Shown: one piece after another, positions 11,329 through 23,470 of the stretch
Layout: each line of letters opens with the position of its first letter
Numbering within the stretch: the stretch's first letter is position 1
DNA from: Lactuca virosa
Lineage: Eukaryota; Streptophyta; Magnoliopsida; Asterales; Asteraceae
Assembly: GCA_928212115.1 (NCBI GenBank)
Contig: CAKMRJ010005634.1
Span: 257,283,812 to 257,347,811, forward strand
DNA length: 64,000 nucleotides
Reading direction: 5' to 3'
Made by a program: the position numbers and the translations under genes
The notes under the pieces: generated by a model
Told to the model about the DNA's origin: nothing
The model's input: the letters and a program-made list of their open reading frames with translations, nothing else
Databases searched by the model: none

Positions 11329-11639
11329 CTCATATGCATGCGTACTTTACAATAGTGATGCGGAAAGTAAACTCGTAAGTCACAAGGTATAATTGCATGC
11401 TAAATCAAAACCCTCAAACATTCACGACAAAATATTCCCGGGAAAAATGACTAGGGGAAGAACTAAAACCACCAACAATACATACCTAGGATGCACTCTA
11501 ACTCTAAACGAACATTTCTCCTAAAATCAACCTAATATCAGTAACAGTAGGAAACTCTGGCACGACTGTTTACATGTTTTAGATAAACCCTCGCCGAACT
11601 CATATCGTACGTTACGAGAGACCGTTTGACTTAACTTAC

Positions 11640-12600
11640 TAAATAACAAAAACCGTATTATCTATAACAACAAACCTCCAAATCGCCCCTTGCATCTAGA
11701 CTCAGGAGTATCTATGTAAGAGGTACCACGCTCTTTCCTAGCCACAATAGAAATAGGAAACAAGAAGCAAAAGACCTTAAGGGTATCCCAGAGGTTTATA
11801 ACCTTCCCAAGGTGTTTCCCAGGAGTTCTTTCGGAAATATCACCCATGTGTCAAGTTGAGTTCGAAATCGACTCGGCTCTTGGAGCCATTCCCATAGCCA
11901 CTTAGCACCCAACATAAACACAGAAAGTGTCCGGTCGATGAAACGACCTAATAAGTAAGGAAATTATCAGACCGAGACTCTAACCTCAGAGAGCACCCAT
12001 CTGAGTCATAAAGAGGAAAGACGAATTGTCCATAGGACCACTGACTACTAAGAGTCAAACAAACCCATCACCAATGGTCACTATCCCCTATCCCGAACGA
12101 GCCAAAGTCGGCACACCACTAGCTCAAAATTCCGTAGAAAGAAACTCCTAAGACAACATCATATTCACAAGGACAGCTGCACCACACGCAACCTTAACCT
12201 TAGTAACAATAGTGGTCATCTGAAGGTTTAGAGACACTACCTTTAAGGCGTTAAGTACGCGATCTTCATTAGGCCATTCGAGATCCTCGCCAGGATAGGT
12301 CCAGTAGCCCATAGACTTCGGTTACCACAAGAACTCAGCATCATACATCCCACATTCCACGTGTCCAACCCTAAGAAGTGTTTGCTCGCCGAAACTCTTA
12401 TAGTCCCACTCGACGAGATCAAGGTAAATAAGAACCTACACCCAAAATAGAAACATGTAGGGGTCATAGACAGGGAATCCCAAAAGAACAAAGTCAATTA
12501 CCAATAGCGAAGGTCCACTGGAACACCAAGCAAGGACCTAAAACTCTCCTAGGAACAAAGAGACCAGACTAAACAAAGACACCCGCAACTTTTCTCCTAG
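11640..12600 (+). pseudogene. Gypsy H pol remnants with RT deleted
   Basis: Two recognisable islands. Around 11780-11900 a fragment reads VYNLPKVFPGVLSEI then CQVEFEIDSALGAIPIA, matching the segment just before RT in gypsy polyproteins. Around 12270-12430 a fragment reads RPFEILARIGPVA then HPTFHVSNPKKC, matching the integrase C-terminus. Protease, RT, RNase H and the integrase core are missing, so the internal region is only about 2.4 kb. The stretch 11329-11640 holds no recognised motif. Confidence 0.78.
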
Positions 12601-12640
12601 TTGCAAGAGCCGTCCAAGATGTTAATTTCGGGACGAAATT

Positions 12641-12794
12641 CCCTCTATCGGGGGGATGATGTGACAACCCAAAAGATTTAGATCAAGCAAGGTCTATATT
12701 GTAACCATGTGCAAGTGAATTCACAATATAACGTTGTTACAAATAAACTCTTGAAAGCCATAAGGGCATTAGTAGTATGGGTAGGTATATAAGT

Positions 12795-12843
<49 letters not shown>

Positions 12844-13263
12844 CATACATTAGAAATCACATTTATAACAAGCCCTTCAAAGTAAATAAGTTTTAACAAA
12901 GCAACACTAGTCAAATGGTTGGAATAGAAATCATGAAGTTTGAACATTGTTTTATAATATCTAGTCTAGTACCCCACCACCCTAAAACACCTCAAGACCG
13001 AAATCACACTTCTAGATCACTTTAAGAACCGAAATCACATCCATAGAGCACATTAGGACCGAAAACACAACCTAGAATACACCTAAAACCGAACACACCT
13101 ACTAATGACCCTCTATCGGGGGGATGATGTGACAACCCAAAAGATTTAGATCAAGCAAGGTCTATATTGTAACCATGTGCAAGTGAATTTACAATATAAC
13201 GTTGTTACAAATAAACTCTTGAAAGCCATAAGGGCATTAGTAGTATGGGTAGGTATATAAGTT

Positions 13264-13351
<88 letters not shown>

Positions 13352-13613
13352 CATTAGAAATCAAATTTATAACAAGCCCTTCAAAGTAAATAAGTTTTAA
13401 CAAAGCAACACTAGTCAAATGGTTGGAATAGAAATCATGAAGTTTGAACATTGTTTTATAATATCTAGTCTAGTACCCCCACCACCCTAAAACACCTCAA
13501 GACCGAAATCACACTTCTAGATCACTTTAAGAACCGAAATCACATCCATAGAGCACATTAGGACCGAAAACACAACCTAGAATACACCTAAAACCGAACA
13601 CACCTACTAATGA
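12641..13613 (+). repeat. 468/505-bp tandem duplication across the H PPT-LTR boundary
   Basis: Copy 1 is 12641-13108, copy 2 is 13109-13613. Both begin CCCTCTATCGGGGGGATGATGT, so the polypurine tract and LTR start (12660; 13128) are both doubled. The 37-bp length difference comes from the CA/TA microsatellite. CCC is present at both edges and the junction (12641-12643, 13109-13111, 13614-13616), a 3-bp microhomology. Confidence 0.93.
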
Positions 13614-14281
13614 CCCACTAAGGCCGAAAACTCAAGAGGGTTAATCCATTAAGGCCGATAACTCTAAGGAGAAGTCCATTAAGGCCGAAATCATGCTAGG
13701 AATGGAGTATAGGACCGAAATCACCAAGAGAATGGAGTGATTTCGGTCAAACAAAAGAGTTTAGTGGGATTGCGGCCAATCAAAGTGGTATCCAGTGGGG
13801 AATATTTGTATTAGATATGTTGTACGTCGAAGATATACCTTGGGAGGAAAGACTCAGCTTTACATAGCTTTACCCAGTACATACCATGTAACACACCCAA
13901 TTACCTTCCAAATATCCATGAACTTACCATCCACTCCTCCATTTAAACCACGACCAGAGAACATTCCCACCATTCACTCATCTTCTCCCTTCATTATCTT
14001 ACTTTCTTTCACATTCATCTTTCAAAACTCTCTCAAGAACAAGCTTTGTTCTTTCCGAAGATCTTCATCCTCAAAGTGGTCCTTAGAAATTTGGTAAGCC
14101 ATTTCAAAAACCCTTAGTGTTTTTACACATTATCTAGTTAATTCCATCTCATTTACACACAATATCGTGTGATAATCTCTTTAGGTTATTATAAGCTTCA
14201 AGGAGTTCATCAAGAGCTTCCTAGCGTTTAGGCTTGAAATCTATTCACAACACTTCATATCATCCACCAAACCAAACCAAG

Positions 14282-15990
14282 GTGAGTTCATACCCCCGTA
14301 TTTTCAAAGTTTATGTTTTTAGGTTGGGGAGGGGGGGGGGGAATACAAGTAAAACTTTGTTTATCCCACAAATAATTTCATGCTTTCATCTATATGTTAA
14401 AAATAAAATATCATTTGCATAAGTTATCGTTTATACTAGTTTATGGTATAAATATTTGTGATATACATATTGTTAAAACAAACATAATCTATGTTATAAA
14501 ATCATAAGAAAATTTATGATTGTAAAACTTCATGGTTTTTGGAAACTTTTTCTAAAAGTTAGCTTTTTTAGCAAAAATGATTACATTATAGCCATTTACT
14601 AATTTGGTGGGTTTTAACCCAAAAATATTATGTTTTAATATTTTAATACTCGACAAGAATAAGCATTTATATTTATATAAAAGATTATATAAATAGTTTC
14701 AAACAAACAAGATAAAACTATATTGGTATAGTTTAGAAGTCACAACCCACACTTTCATTTTAGAAGATACATATAATTGTTCAAAGATATACTTACTTCG
14801 TTTTACAAGAAAAAATGAGTCATAGTTCACGTAAATCAGTTAATGCTCTTGTGAGACATTCTCTTCACCGTACCTACCTAGCATACACATTAAGTCCTGC
14901 ATTATAACCAGAGTCTCCTGGAGGGAGAGCGAGACCGTTGTGTATAGATCTATACGGGATTGACAACCCCACACCTCAGTTGTTCGCTACAGTTAGACCG
15001 GAAAGTCTAGGGTGACAAAAGTCTACCGATTCCGACGCCTGAAGAACGTCATTCAGGCATATCAGTCATATCAAGCATGGTTATAATAACTCACATAGTG
15101 ATTAGCGAAACTACTTGGTTTACAGGAAGCTTACACTTCATTAGTTTTATAAAAAGAAATAAAACTATATACTATTTTCAGTACAACATTCACTTACATC
15201 TTGGTCTTAGGGTTTACAACTATAGTTCACCTTTAAGAAAATATTGGATTTTCTGGAAACATACATTTTAACTTTACAAGGAAAATATACAAAGGAATTA
15301 CATACAATTAAAGTTCATATTAAAAAAAATATCGGATTTTCTGGAAACATGCATTATTACTTTATAAGGAAAAGATAAAAATGAAATTACATACAATTAA
15401 AGTTCATATTTAAGAAAATATTGGATTTTCTGGAAACATACATTATTACTTTACAAGGAAAAAATAAAAAGGAATTACATACAATTAAAGTTCATATTAT
15501 AGAAAATATCAGATTTTCTGGAAACATACATTATTACTTTACAAGGAAAAGATACAAAGGAATTACATACAATTAAAGTTCATATTTAAGAAAATATTGG
15601 ATTTTTTAGAAACATACATTATTACTTTACAAGGAAAAGATACAAAGGAATTACATACAATTAAAGTTCATATTAAAGAAAATATCGGATTTTCTGGAAA
15701 CATACATTATTACTTAATAAGGAAAAGATACAAAGGAATTACATACAATTAAAGTTCATATTAAAGAAAATGTCGGATTTTCTGGAAACATACATTATTA
15801 CTTTATAAGGAAAAGATACAAAGGAATTACATACAATCACAGTTCATATTAAAGAAAATATCGGAATTTATGGAAATATACGAAACCATTTTTTTTTTTG
15901 AGAAATAGTTACAAACCCTTTTTCATACAAAATGCTTATGAACTCACCAACTTAATTGTTGACACTTTTCAAAATCACTTGTCTTCTCAG
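14282..15990 (+). other. Presumed leader intron in H LTR
   Basis: Donor-like CCAAG|GTGAGTTCAT at 14281/14282 and acceptor-like TGTCTTCTCAG|GAAAC at 15990/15991, 1709 bp. Contains the palindrome module (14896-15094, with GTATAGATCTATAC at 14942-14955) and the 88-bp minisatellite. Confidence 0.55.
15226..15885 (+). repeat. 88-bp minisatellite in H LTR, 8 copies
   Basis: Eight units spaced 86-90 bp, marked by CTGGAAACAT at about 15253, 15341, 15431, 15519, 15608, 15694, 15782 and 15870. Each unit carries AGAAAATATCGGATTTTCT, an 8-bp inverted repeat that appears once or a few times in the A, G and S LTRs. Confidence 0.92.
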
Positions 15991-16234
15991 GAAACCAGTA
16001 GATAGGTACTCAACCCCTCTTGAGGGTCGGCATCTTTGTCTCGTGTCTTTCTATTTTTCAGTTATTTGTATTTAACTTTTGAACAAACAAAGTGTTGTAA
16101 ACAAAGTAAACTTGTGTTATCAATGTATGAATGTTTGGGTTGCTATGTTTCATTACTATGCAATTGTTATGATACTATACAATGACGTCATTCGCCCCCA
16201 GACATTTCCGCCGTTCTGGTTTGGGGGTGTGACA

Positions 16235-17019
16235 CTGATCCTCAATCTTTTATAGTGATACGATTTACATATGAATCACATGGGATTTATATGTGATTGA
16301 GTTGTGATTTAAATGTTATTCACAAAATATTCAAATTTTATTTTGAAAAAACATGTCATTCACATGTAATTCCATTATCATTCAAGTGTGATTTACATAT
16401 GAATCACATGTGATACACAAAAGATTAAGATTTTATTTTTATTTTCAATCACATGTGATTCACATGTAATTCCCTTGTAATTCATATGTAATTGAATTGT
16501 GATTTAGATGTGATTCAAAAAAGATTTATATATGTGATTGAGTTGTGATTTAAATGTGATTCACAAAAGATTCAAATTTACATGTTATTTACATGTAATT
16601 CCCATGTCATTTAGGTGTGATATACATATGAATCACATGTGATTTATATGTTATTGAGTTGTGATTTAAATCTGATTAACAAAAGATTTCTATTTTATTT
16701 TGAATCACATGTAATTCCCTTGTCATTCAGGTGTGATTTAAATATGAATCACATGTTATTTATATATGTGATTGAGTTATGATTTGAATGTGATTCATAA
16801 AAGATTCAGATTTTATTTTAAATCACATGTGATTTACATGTAATTCCCTTGTCATTTAGGTGTGATTTAAGTATGGTTGACATGTGATTTAGACGTCATT
16901 GAGTTGTGATTTAAATCTAATTCACAAAAAGATTCAAATTTTATTTTGAATCACATGTGATTCACATGTAATTCCCGTGACATTCAGGTGTGATTTACAT
17001 ATGAATCACATGTGATTTA
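16235..17019 (+). repeat. Degenerate ~120-bp tandem repeat rich in CACATGTGATT
   Basis: About six diverged units, each with TTTTATTTT, then AATCACATGTGATTCACATG, TAATTCCCTTGTCATTCAGG and GAGTTGTGATTTAAATG. Units are roughly 95-145 bp apart. The CACATGTG cores make it rich in short palindromes. It lies between the H and D LTRs, has no coding potential, and may be an older repeat into which D inserted. Confidence 0.82.
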
Positions 17020-19631
17020 TGTTACATCCCCATTTTCACGGCCAGAAAAGACCGATTTGTTTATGCTTTATTTCAAAACTTAGAGTATTCTTTTGAAGAA
17101 AAATGTTGCGGAATTTGTTCCCAAAAATGTGATAAAGAATTTATCAAAGCATTTACGAAGAAATGTATTTTCATTATATTAAAAACCTCGGGATGTCATT
17201 GTCAATAAAGAACGAAAGCATAAAAAGAAACAACATAGGCCTTAGAACATCGATTTATTCTAGTGGCCTATAATCCATTGATCTCTCATCAGATCATCAC
17301 TCTTGTGCTCTCTTACCACTACCTGTATACAAGAAAGTGAGTGGGTCAGGCTTGGGAGCCTGGCGAGCACATAAGGTTTTCACCCCACAATAATTAAGTT
17401 TATTAGTTTCATCAAATCAATCAACGCGATTACCCATTCCTGTTATCCTCACTTTCTGTCCCTAAAGCGCCTAATTCAAGGGACCTAGCCTAAGGATTTT
17501 CATCGGGATGGACACCACTGCTAAGGGGGTTCCTCAACAATATATGTCCGTAAGGCAACCATGAGGGGGATGGAGTACACCGGCGAACACATCGTTCACA
17601 AACACCTACAGGTTGTGAGCCTGCTAGCGTTCCACTAGACTGTCTAGAATAGTCTGTGGTCGTCATCTATACTCTGCTAGATGACTGGATCATCGTAAAC
17701 ATAGAGGCCTCTCTTCATTTTATTTCATCACACATCAATTATTTCATCTACCCATGGTCTACCCAACATATTCATAGATATAAAATACATATACAGTTTA
17801 AATCATTTAAAACATGTATAAATCGTTCATCCAACATAGATATCAGGAACACAAATAATATGCATACATAACACGTAATTTATATTAAATACTTCATATC
17901 TATGTGTAAGATGAAATTAACTATGCACTCACTTGTTAAAGTGATGATTCCCAACTCGGACAGCGCTTCGCTTCTAACAATTTTATTTTCCTTCGATGAA
18001 ACCTGGTATCATTACCGCTAGATTTTAGTCTAATATTTATTGCGACTATTTACGAGCGATATTGTTTTATAAGTGTTAAACGATACTTTTTAACCACTAG
18101 GTACAGATAGGGGCCAGGCATGAAACACCGGAGGGCAGGACCATTTTGGCATTATAGCACTTCTGAAATCCAACAACCCTATGCGGCCCTCCAAACTAGA
18201 TTCCCCGTACCGCGAGTAGTTAAAAGAAATTATAATAACACTTTGTATACTATATTTTATAAATTATATATTGTTTATAAGTTCATAATAACGATATTGA
18301 ACTTAAACATAAGCTATACTTAAAGTAGGGTAAGCACAACTCACTTACCGGGAGGTTTAGCTAGGAACCGGGCTCTGCGGGGGCAGAACTTCCGAGCCGA
18401 AAATCTCTTCTTCTTGGAGCCTTCTGGAGCTCCGGGACTCGCCTCTTAGCACTTGGGAAGTACTAAGGCTTGGGAGAGGTTTAGAGAGAAGTTAGAGAGA
18501 GAGAGAGAGAGAAGGGTTAAGGTGTGAGAAATTATGGCAGCCCTCACATGGTATTTATAACATTCAGCCTTGGACTACGCTGGGCATACTCCTTGGAGTA
18601 TGCTGAGCGTTCTTCGTTACACAGGGCGTACGAGCCTACGCTGCACGTACAAGGGGGCACGTGGCGAACTTCGGATTGGGCGACGTGGAAGCTTCTGGGG
18701 CGCAAATGCTAGATCGTGGGGTGTACAGCTTGGCTATACGGGATGTACATGAAGTCCACTTCTCAGCATCCGAATGTGAGACCATGGAGAACAAGCAAAT
18801 GCTGAGATTTGGCCACGTCACCCTCTTCGCAACAGCTCATTCCCGACTTCTAAATTCTATAACTTTCGCATACAAGCTCCGTTTTCGACATTCTTTATAT
18901 TCATGCGTAGGTAGCGATGTACTCTGCAACTTTCATTTAGACTTCATCGGCTAATTTTAACATTATTTTTAAAGTTATATTTTAACAGGTCTGGACAGGT
19001 AAAGTCCGTTAAAAATTCATAATTTTGTCATCCGACGTCCGTTTTTGTCTGTCTTTTTCTCGTTGAGCTCCTATTAACGAGATCTTCGATTCTCATTTAG
19101 CTTGTGTCGGCTAAAAATCGGTCGATCTAAAATTCGAATTCCGGGCTACATACTGTTATGCCAAATCTTAGAAAAATCATAACTTCCTCATACAAAGTAA
19201 GATTTGGACGTTCTTTTTATGCACGCTCTCGGTTTAATGTATTCTACAAATTTCGTTTAGATCGCTAAGGCTAAAAAGTAATTTATCGTAAACTCACTTT
19301 TTACGTCACACAGCGTCGTGCCGTTTTTTTGCGAAACTTCGATAGGTCATAACTTCTTTGTTATAAGTCGGATTTCGGTGTTCTTTATATCTCGGGAATC
19401 CTTGTCACGACCACTACAACTTTCTTCATAGATATTAGGTCTATCTATAATTTTATTTTTGACGCTTATTTTTATTCTTAAATTATTACATCATTATAAG
19501 CAAGTTTAATGCACCTAAATTCACATAATACTAAAATAATTCCTCTTTATTACTTCAAAATAGGTTACAATTTGTTGACCCTAACTATTACATTATCATA
19601 CTAATGTTTAGCCAGAAACACGGGCGTTACA
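17020..19631 (-). repeat. 3' LTR of gypsy D (minus strand)
   Basis: On the minus strand it begins TGTAACGCCCG at 19631 and ends GGGATGTAACA at 17020, 2612 bp. The polypurine tract AAGGGGGAGAGAA is at 19633-19646. A TATA-like TTATAAATA is at about 18549-18558. The U3 has repeated GAAGTTATGA-type units and shares stretches with the E LTR, so D and E are related. The outer flank is ATTTA (17015-17019), but the partner duplication is outside the window. Confidence 0.9.
17323..18348 (-). other. Presumed leader intron in D LTR
   Basis: On the minus strand, donor CCCG|GTAAGTGAGT at 18349/18348 and acceptor TTTCTTGTATACAG|GTAG at 17323/17322, 1026 bp. The donor is a strong GTAAGT match and the acceptor has a pyrimidine-rich approach. 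A TATA-like box about 200 bp upstream fits a short first exon. Confidence 0.55.
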
Positions 19632-19665
19632 ATTCTCTCCCCCTTAGGATGATTCCGTCCCGGAA

Positions 19666-20155
19666 TCATGCGTCAGCAAACAGATGTGGATAGCGACTCA
19701 TCATGTCACTCTCTGTTTCGTAGGTGAGGTTTGGCCCATTCGTATGTTTCCATCGCACAAGCACTAAGTCGACCATCTTGCGTCGCAAATTCATTGTCTT
19801 ATGTTCAATAATTGCCTCAGGCTCTTCGATTAACCTCTTATTTTCATCCATCCTTAACTCCGTAAGTGGAATTATATCGGGAACTTCTCTCGTGAACTTC
19901 CTCAAATAACACACATGGAAAATGTTATGGATACCATCTAGTTCTTCTGGTAATTCCAGCTTGTAAGCTTGGTTCCGAATTCTCTGAAGAACTTTGAACG
20001 GTCCAATAAACCTTGGATTTAACTTTCCTCTCTTTCCAAATCTTATAAGTCTCTTCCAAGGTGAGACTTTGAGTAGTACCGAATCTCCAACTTTGAGTGT
20101 CATCGGTCTTCGCGTTTTTTCAGCACAACACTTTTGACGATCTTGAGCCGCTAAC
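19666..20155 (-). pseudogene. Gypsy D integrase C-terminus, interrupted by copia C
   Basis: Reads on the minus strand from 20155 to the stop at 19666-19668 without a break. Motifs: DRQKCCAEKTRRPM, VGDSVLLKVSPWKRLIRFGK, GPFKVLQRI, IHNIFHVCYLRKF and a chromodomain-like tail ending SRYPHLF. It is the 3' end of a chromovirus pol; the rest lies beyond the right edge of the window because copia C starts at 20156. Codons upstream of 20155 in the open frame belong to the C LTR and are not coding. Confidence 0.93.
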
Positions 20156-20423
20156 TGTTGAATTAGGGGTCTAAGCCCATAACTATAATTGGTATGTAGT
20201 TGACCCGAGAGTAGCATAGTCCATTTGGGTTTCCTTCACCAGAGCAATTTGATAGGATGGACTTTTGAGAAGAGGTTATTTATGATTTATTAATATATTA
20301 TAAGTTCTAATATATTAATATGAAATCATGTTATTTAATTAGTATTGATCAAGAATTAATTTGGAATTAATTTAGTGATCAAAAGAGACTAATTAAATTA
20401 ATGGGGACTGATTATGTGAATCA

Positions 20424-20488
<65 letters not shown>

Positions 20489-20967
20489 TAAGCTATTGAT
20501 CCATGATGGGCTAAGTTTATGTAAGTATCCATGAAGAGTTAGCCCACATGAAATATGGATCATAACCCAACTGCATGGATTAGGGTTTACATATGACTCT
20601 TGGATTCCTACACTATATATATGACACCCTCTTGGCTAAAATTGGTTAAAACATGTATTCTTGGAGAAGCATAGCCGAATTTTAGTGCTCCATATTCTTT
20701 CTCAAAAGTATTCCATTTTTTCATGGTGTTTGTGAACCATTTGAGGCATCACATTTGAGGTGTTAAGTTCTTGAAGGCCAAAACCACAAGCATACAAGAA
20801 AGAGGTAATTGTATAACTCAATGCAATGTTTTTTATGTCAATTGTATGCTAGTTGTAGGCTTCATGATTTGGAAACAATATTGTATGTATAATTAGAGAA
20901 AACATAGATCCAAAGCAATTAGGGTTGTATGTGCACCATAGGATGATGTAGTATACAAAACCCAACA
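20156..20967 (+). repeat. 5' LTR of copia C
   Basis: 812 bp, TGTTGAATT...CCCAACA. Includes a (TA)n tract at 20428-20484 that is much shorter in the 3' LTR, so the tract expanded after insertion or was lost there. Confidence 0.93.
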
Positions 20968-20968
20968 G

Positions 20969-20980
20969 TGGTATCAAAGC
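20969..20980 (+). other. Primer-binding site of C
   Basis: TGGTATCAAAGC, one change from the tRNA-Met complement TGGTATCAGAGC found in X, E and G. Confidence 0.88.
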
Positions 20981-21059
20981 CTACGATTGTTTTCTGTTAT
21001 ACTTGATGCTTGTTAATTTTCAAAGTTGAAAAAATTGATTTTCTGGCTTCTGACTGATG

Positions 21060-21144
21060 ATCTCGCCGAGTCCACTAGCTGACTCGACGAGTCCACTTAG
21101 TAAAAGGCCAACTCGACGAGTTAGGTTCATGCACTCGTCGAGTT
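21060..21144 (+). repeat. Four CTCGACGAG near-palindromes in C leader
   Basis: CTCGCCGAGTCC, GACTCGACGAGTC (21081-21093), AACTCGACGAGTT (21110-21122) and ACTCGTCGAGTTG (about 21132-21144). Same number and place as in X despite different spacing, which supports a leader function. Confidence 0.75.
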
Positions 21145-21896
21145 GGTGCTTCTGGTTGCATAATTTCAAGTTTTTGGCCAAAATTGGACTAGGATCATTA
21201 CCACAAACTGTTTTGTAATCATAAAACTTGTATTTTCTGATTTGGTAATGATGATCCTCATCAAATTAAAAGGACAATTGTCAAATTTTAAGATAATAAG
21301 ATAATTATTTGTATTATTTGATGTGAATTGCCTTGCTATATGAGTTAATTTAGATCATGAAAAACTATATGATAATTTTGCTTGGTAAATTGATCTTAAA
21401 TGTTTTTTAAAGTTCTCCATAAGTTGTCCTCAAGTTATGGAACATGAAAAGTTTTTTCATAAAAACCACATTAACTCATAAGTTATGGAAAACCAAAAGG
21501 TTTTAAAGAGTTACAAAACTTGTCCTCAAGTTTTGGTATTTGAAAAGTCTCAAATTATGAAAATATTAACTCTTGTAATTTGAAAGGTTTCAAAAGATGC
21601 AACTCTAGGGTTCATAACTTAAAAATTAATTAAATAGTTTTAATTTTGAATTTTTTAATAACCTAGATGCTTTGAATAGTTCAATTACACCTTATGGACT
21701 TTATTAAATTAATTAAAGTTTTTAATTAAAAGAGAAGTTCAATAAATCCATTATAACATGATTTAAGATTAATTAAATTAAGAGTATAATTTATTAATAG
21801 ATTAAACCACCTAGTATTTTAAAAGTGTAAAATACACACTTATATTATATAAAATTATAAGTTTAATTAATATATATATAATATATATATATTATA

Positions 21897-21950
<54 letters not shown>

Positions 21951-22721
21951 ACAAATCAGTCTTACCGTTAGTAGGCCTCATTCACGAAGCCGGTCTATAA
22001 GGGGGTACAAGGTTACTACCTATAAAATGGTGGTTTAATGGGTGTCCACTCTCACCCACCGCTTCCTTAACTGGTGGAGGGTCGTTAGCCGAACAGGTAG
22101 GATAGGACACTAAACCCTCATTAAAAGTATAAGGAATTACAAAGTAACTAAATATTTTATAAATTCCCAATCTTAGTTACTTTAGGAAAAATGTGAATTT
22201 GATGTTAACCTATGAAATTGCACTTTGCACCTTGCCAAGTTGTTAGTGGAGCGTGTGTGGTTAGCCGGCACACTAACTTGCACTAGTAAGGGTGGAAAAG
22301 GGTAGCTCTATGCTTTTAATAGATCAATGGAGCGTGGGTGGTTAACCGGCACATTGATTAGGTGATAAATGACTTTGAGAGTACCAAGATAATTTGCATG
22401 GTTATTCACACCTTGTTTGTGATCCTCGGTATCCCAGTCACAAACTTGAAGGGCATAATCGAGATTAAACATGGCATTGAAAAGTTCAATGAATCTCAAA
22501 AGAATCTACAAATTTCAATTCATTTAAAACTTAATATTCAATTTCGTTTTTCATGGTGGAAATTGGTAAATCGTCATTTACCTACCTTCAAATATTTTGC
22601 AATTGGATTACGGCATCCCTCTTCTGAATTGTAGAATATTGTGTTGGGTCCTAGCCTTAATATTTCATATGGGTGTTATATTAAGGACTTAAATCAACCA
22701 ACTTAAATTTCTCCTTTGTAG
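21145..22721 (+). other. Untranslated leader of C
   Basis: AT-rich with repeated CTCAAGTT(A/T)TGG phrases (21410-21540) that also occur in X (2605-2830), a (TA)n tract at 21872-21945, and the two TGGAGCG...GGTTAACCGGCA motifs (22247-22270, 22328-22351). No credible ORF. Confidence 0.75.
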
Positions 22722-23470
22722 ATGTCTAGTTCTGACAACTATGGTCTTCCCGAATCCTTTCTTTATAAAGATGATATTCCACAAGACGATCAAGGTGAAA
22801 GTCTAATCCCTTCTTCGTGCTGTAGTGGTACTTCACTTCCTCCACCTCCTCCAATAGTTCTCCCTAACCCACATGTTTGAAGACTTGAAAAGTTCAAAGT
22901 CACTCAACCCCTATTGGCTAGCAAACACCAAGATGGAAAGTACGTGTGTGCACATGTCTTGGAGATGAAGTCACACATTGACAGGCTGGGAATGTTGGGT
23001 GTCGTTGTTTCAAGGAAGTTGGTTGTTGACTTGGTTCTTCAATCACTTCCTAAGTCATAAAGCGGGTTCTTTAAGGACTACTGTATGGGAGATCACGACA
23101 TGACCCTTATTGATCTAACATGTTTGCTTGTTTTTGCTGAATAAGCAATGATTTGGCGCACTGGTAAAGCAAATTTGATTGAACGATCTACTTCCCAAAC
23201 TTCCATGGACATTGACAATGGAAACATTGGAAGTCCAGAAAAGCTTTCTCTTCCCATTGGAAAGGGATCGGCCATGGTCAACTCATTTGACCGAATGGTA
23301 AAGAGAAATGCTAAGTCTGAGATAGTCCCGTGTACCATTCCCAAAGAGTCCTTATGTTTCTATTGCCAAGAGAAGGGGCATTGGTTGCGAAGCTACCGTA
23401 GCTACCTGAAGGACCACAAGGATGGTAAAGTCAGATTTTATGACTTTGCTTCAGGTAAGTCCACTATCTA
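22722..23470 (+). pseudogene. Copia C gag (UBN2-type) with damaged zinc knuckle
   Basis: The ATG at 22722 opens a frame that runs in one phase to 23470 but has at least three internal stops (near 22878, 23057 and 23143). The N-terminus is MSSSDNYGLPES and a proline run PPPPP follows. Motifs such as KLVVDLVLQSLP match the plant copia gag domain. The knuckle reads CFYCQEKGHWLRSY, with the last cysteine replaced by tyrosine. In intact elements this protein forms the particle and binds RNA. Confidence 0.85.

Larger units (their letters stand above)
12660..16234 (+). repeat. 3' LTR of gypsy H
   Basis: Begins TGTGACAACCC and ends GGGGGTGTGACA, 3575 bp including the duplication. Related to solo LTR S in its ends. 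Many GGACCGAAA(T/A)CAC units lie at 12995-13745. A CT-rich leader at 13960-14070 precedes the donor-like site. No matching 5' LTR is visible: the LTR upstream is of the A/G type. Confidence 0.9.

Noticed and set aside
15226..15885. CRISPR-like array
   Set aside because: The whole 88-bp unit is repeated, with no unique spacers, in plant LTR DNA; it is a minisatellite.
18120..18954. Small plus-strand frames at 18120-18323 and 18524-18954
   Set aside because: Within the minus-strand D LTR, overlapping in several frames, with no domain motif.
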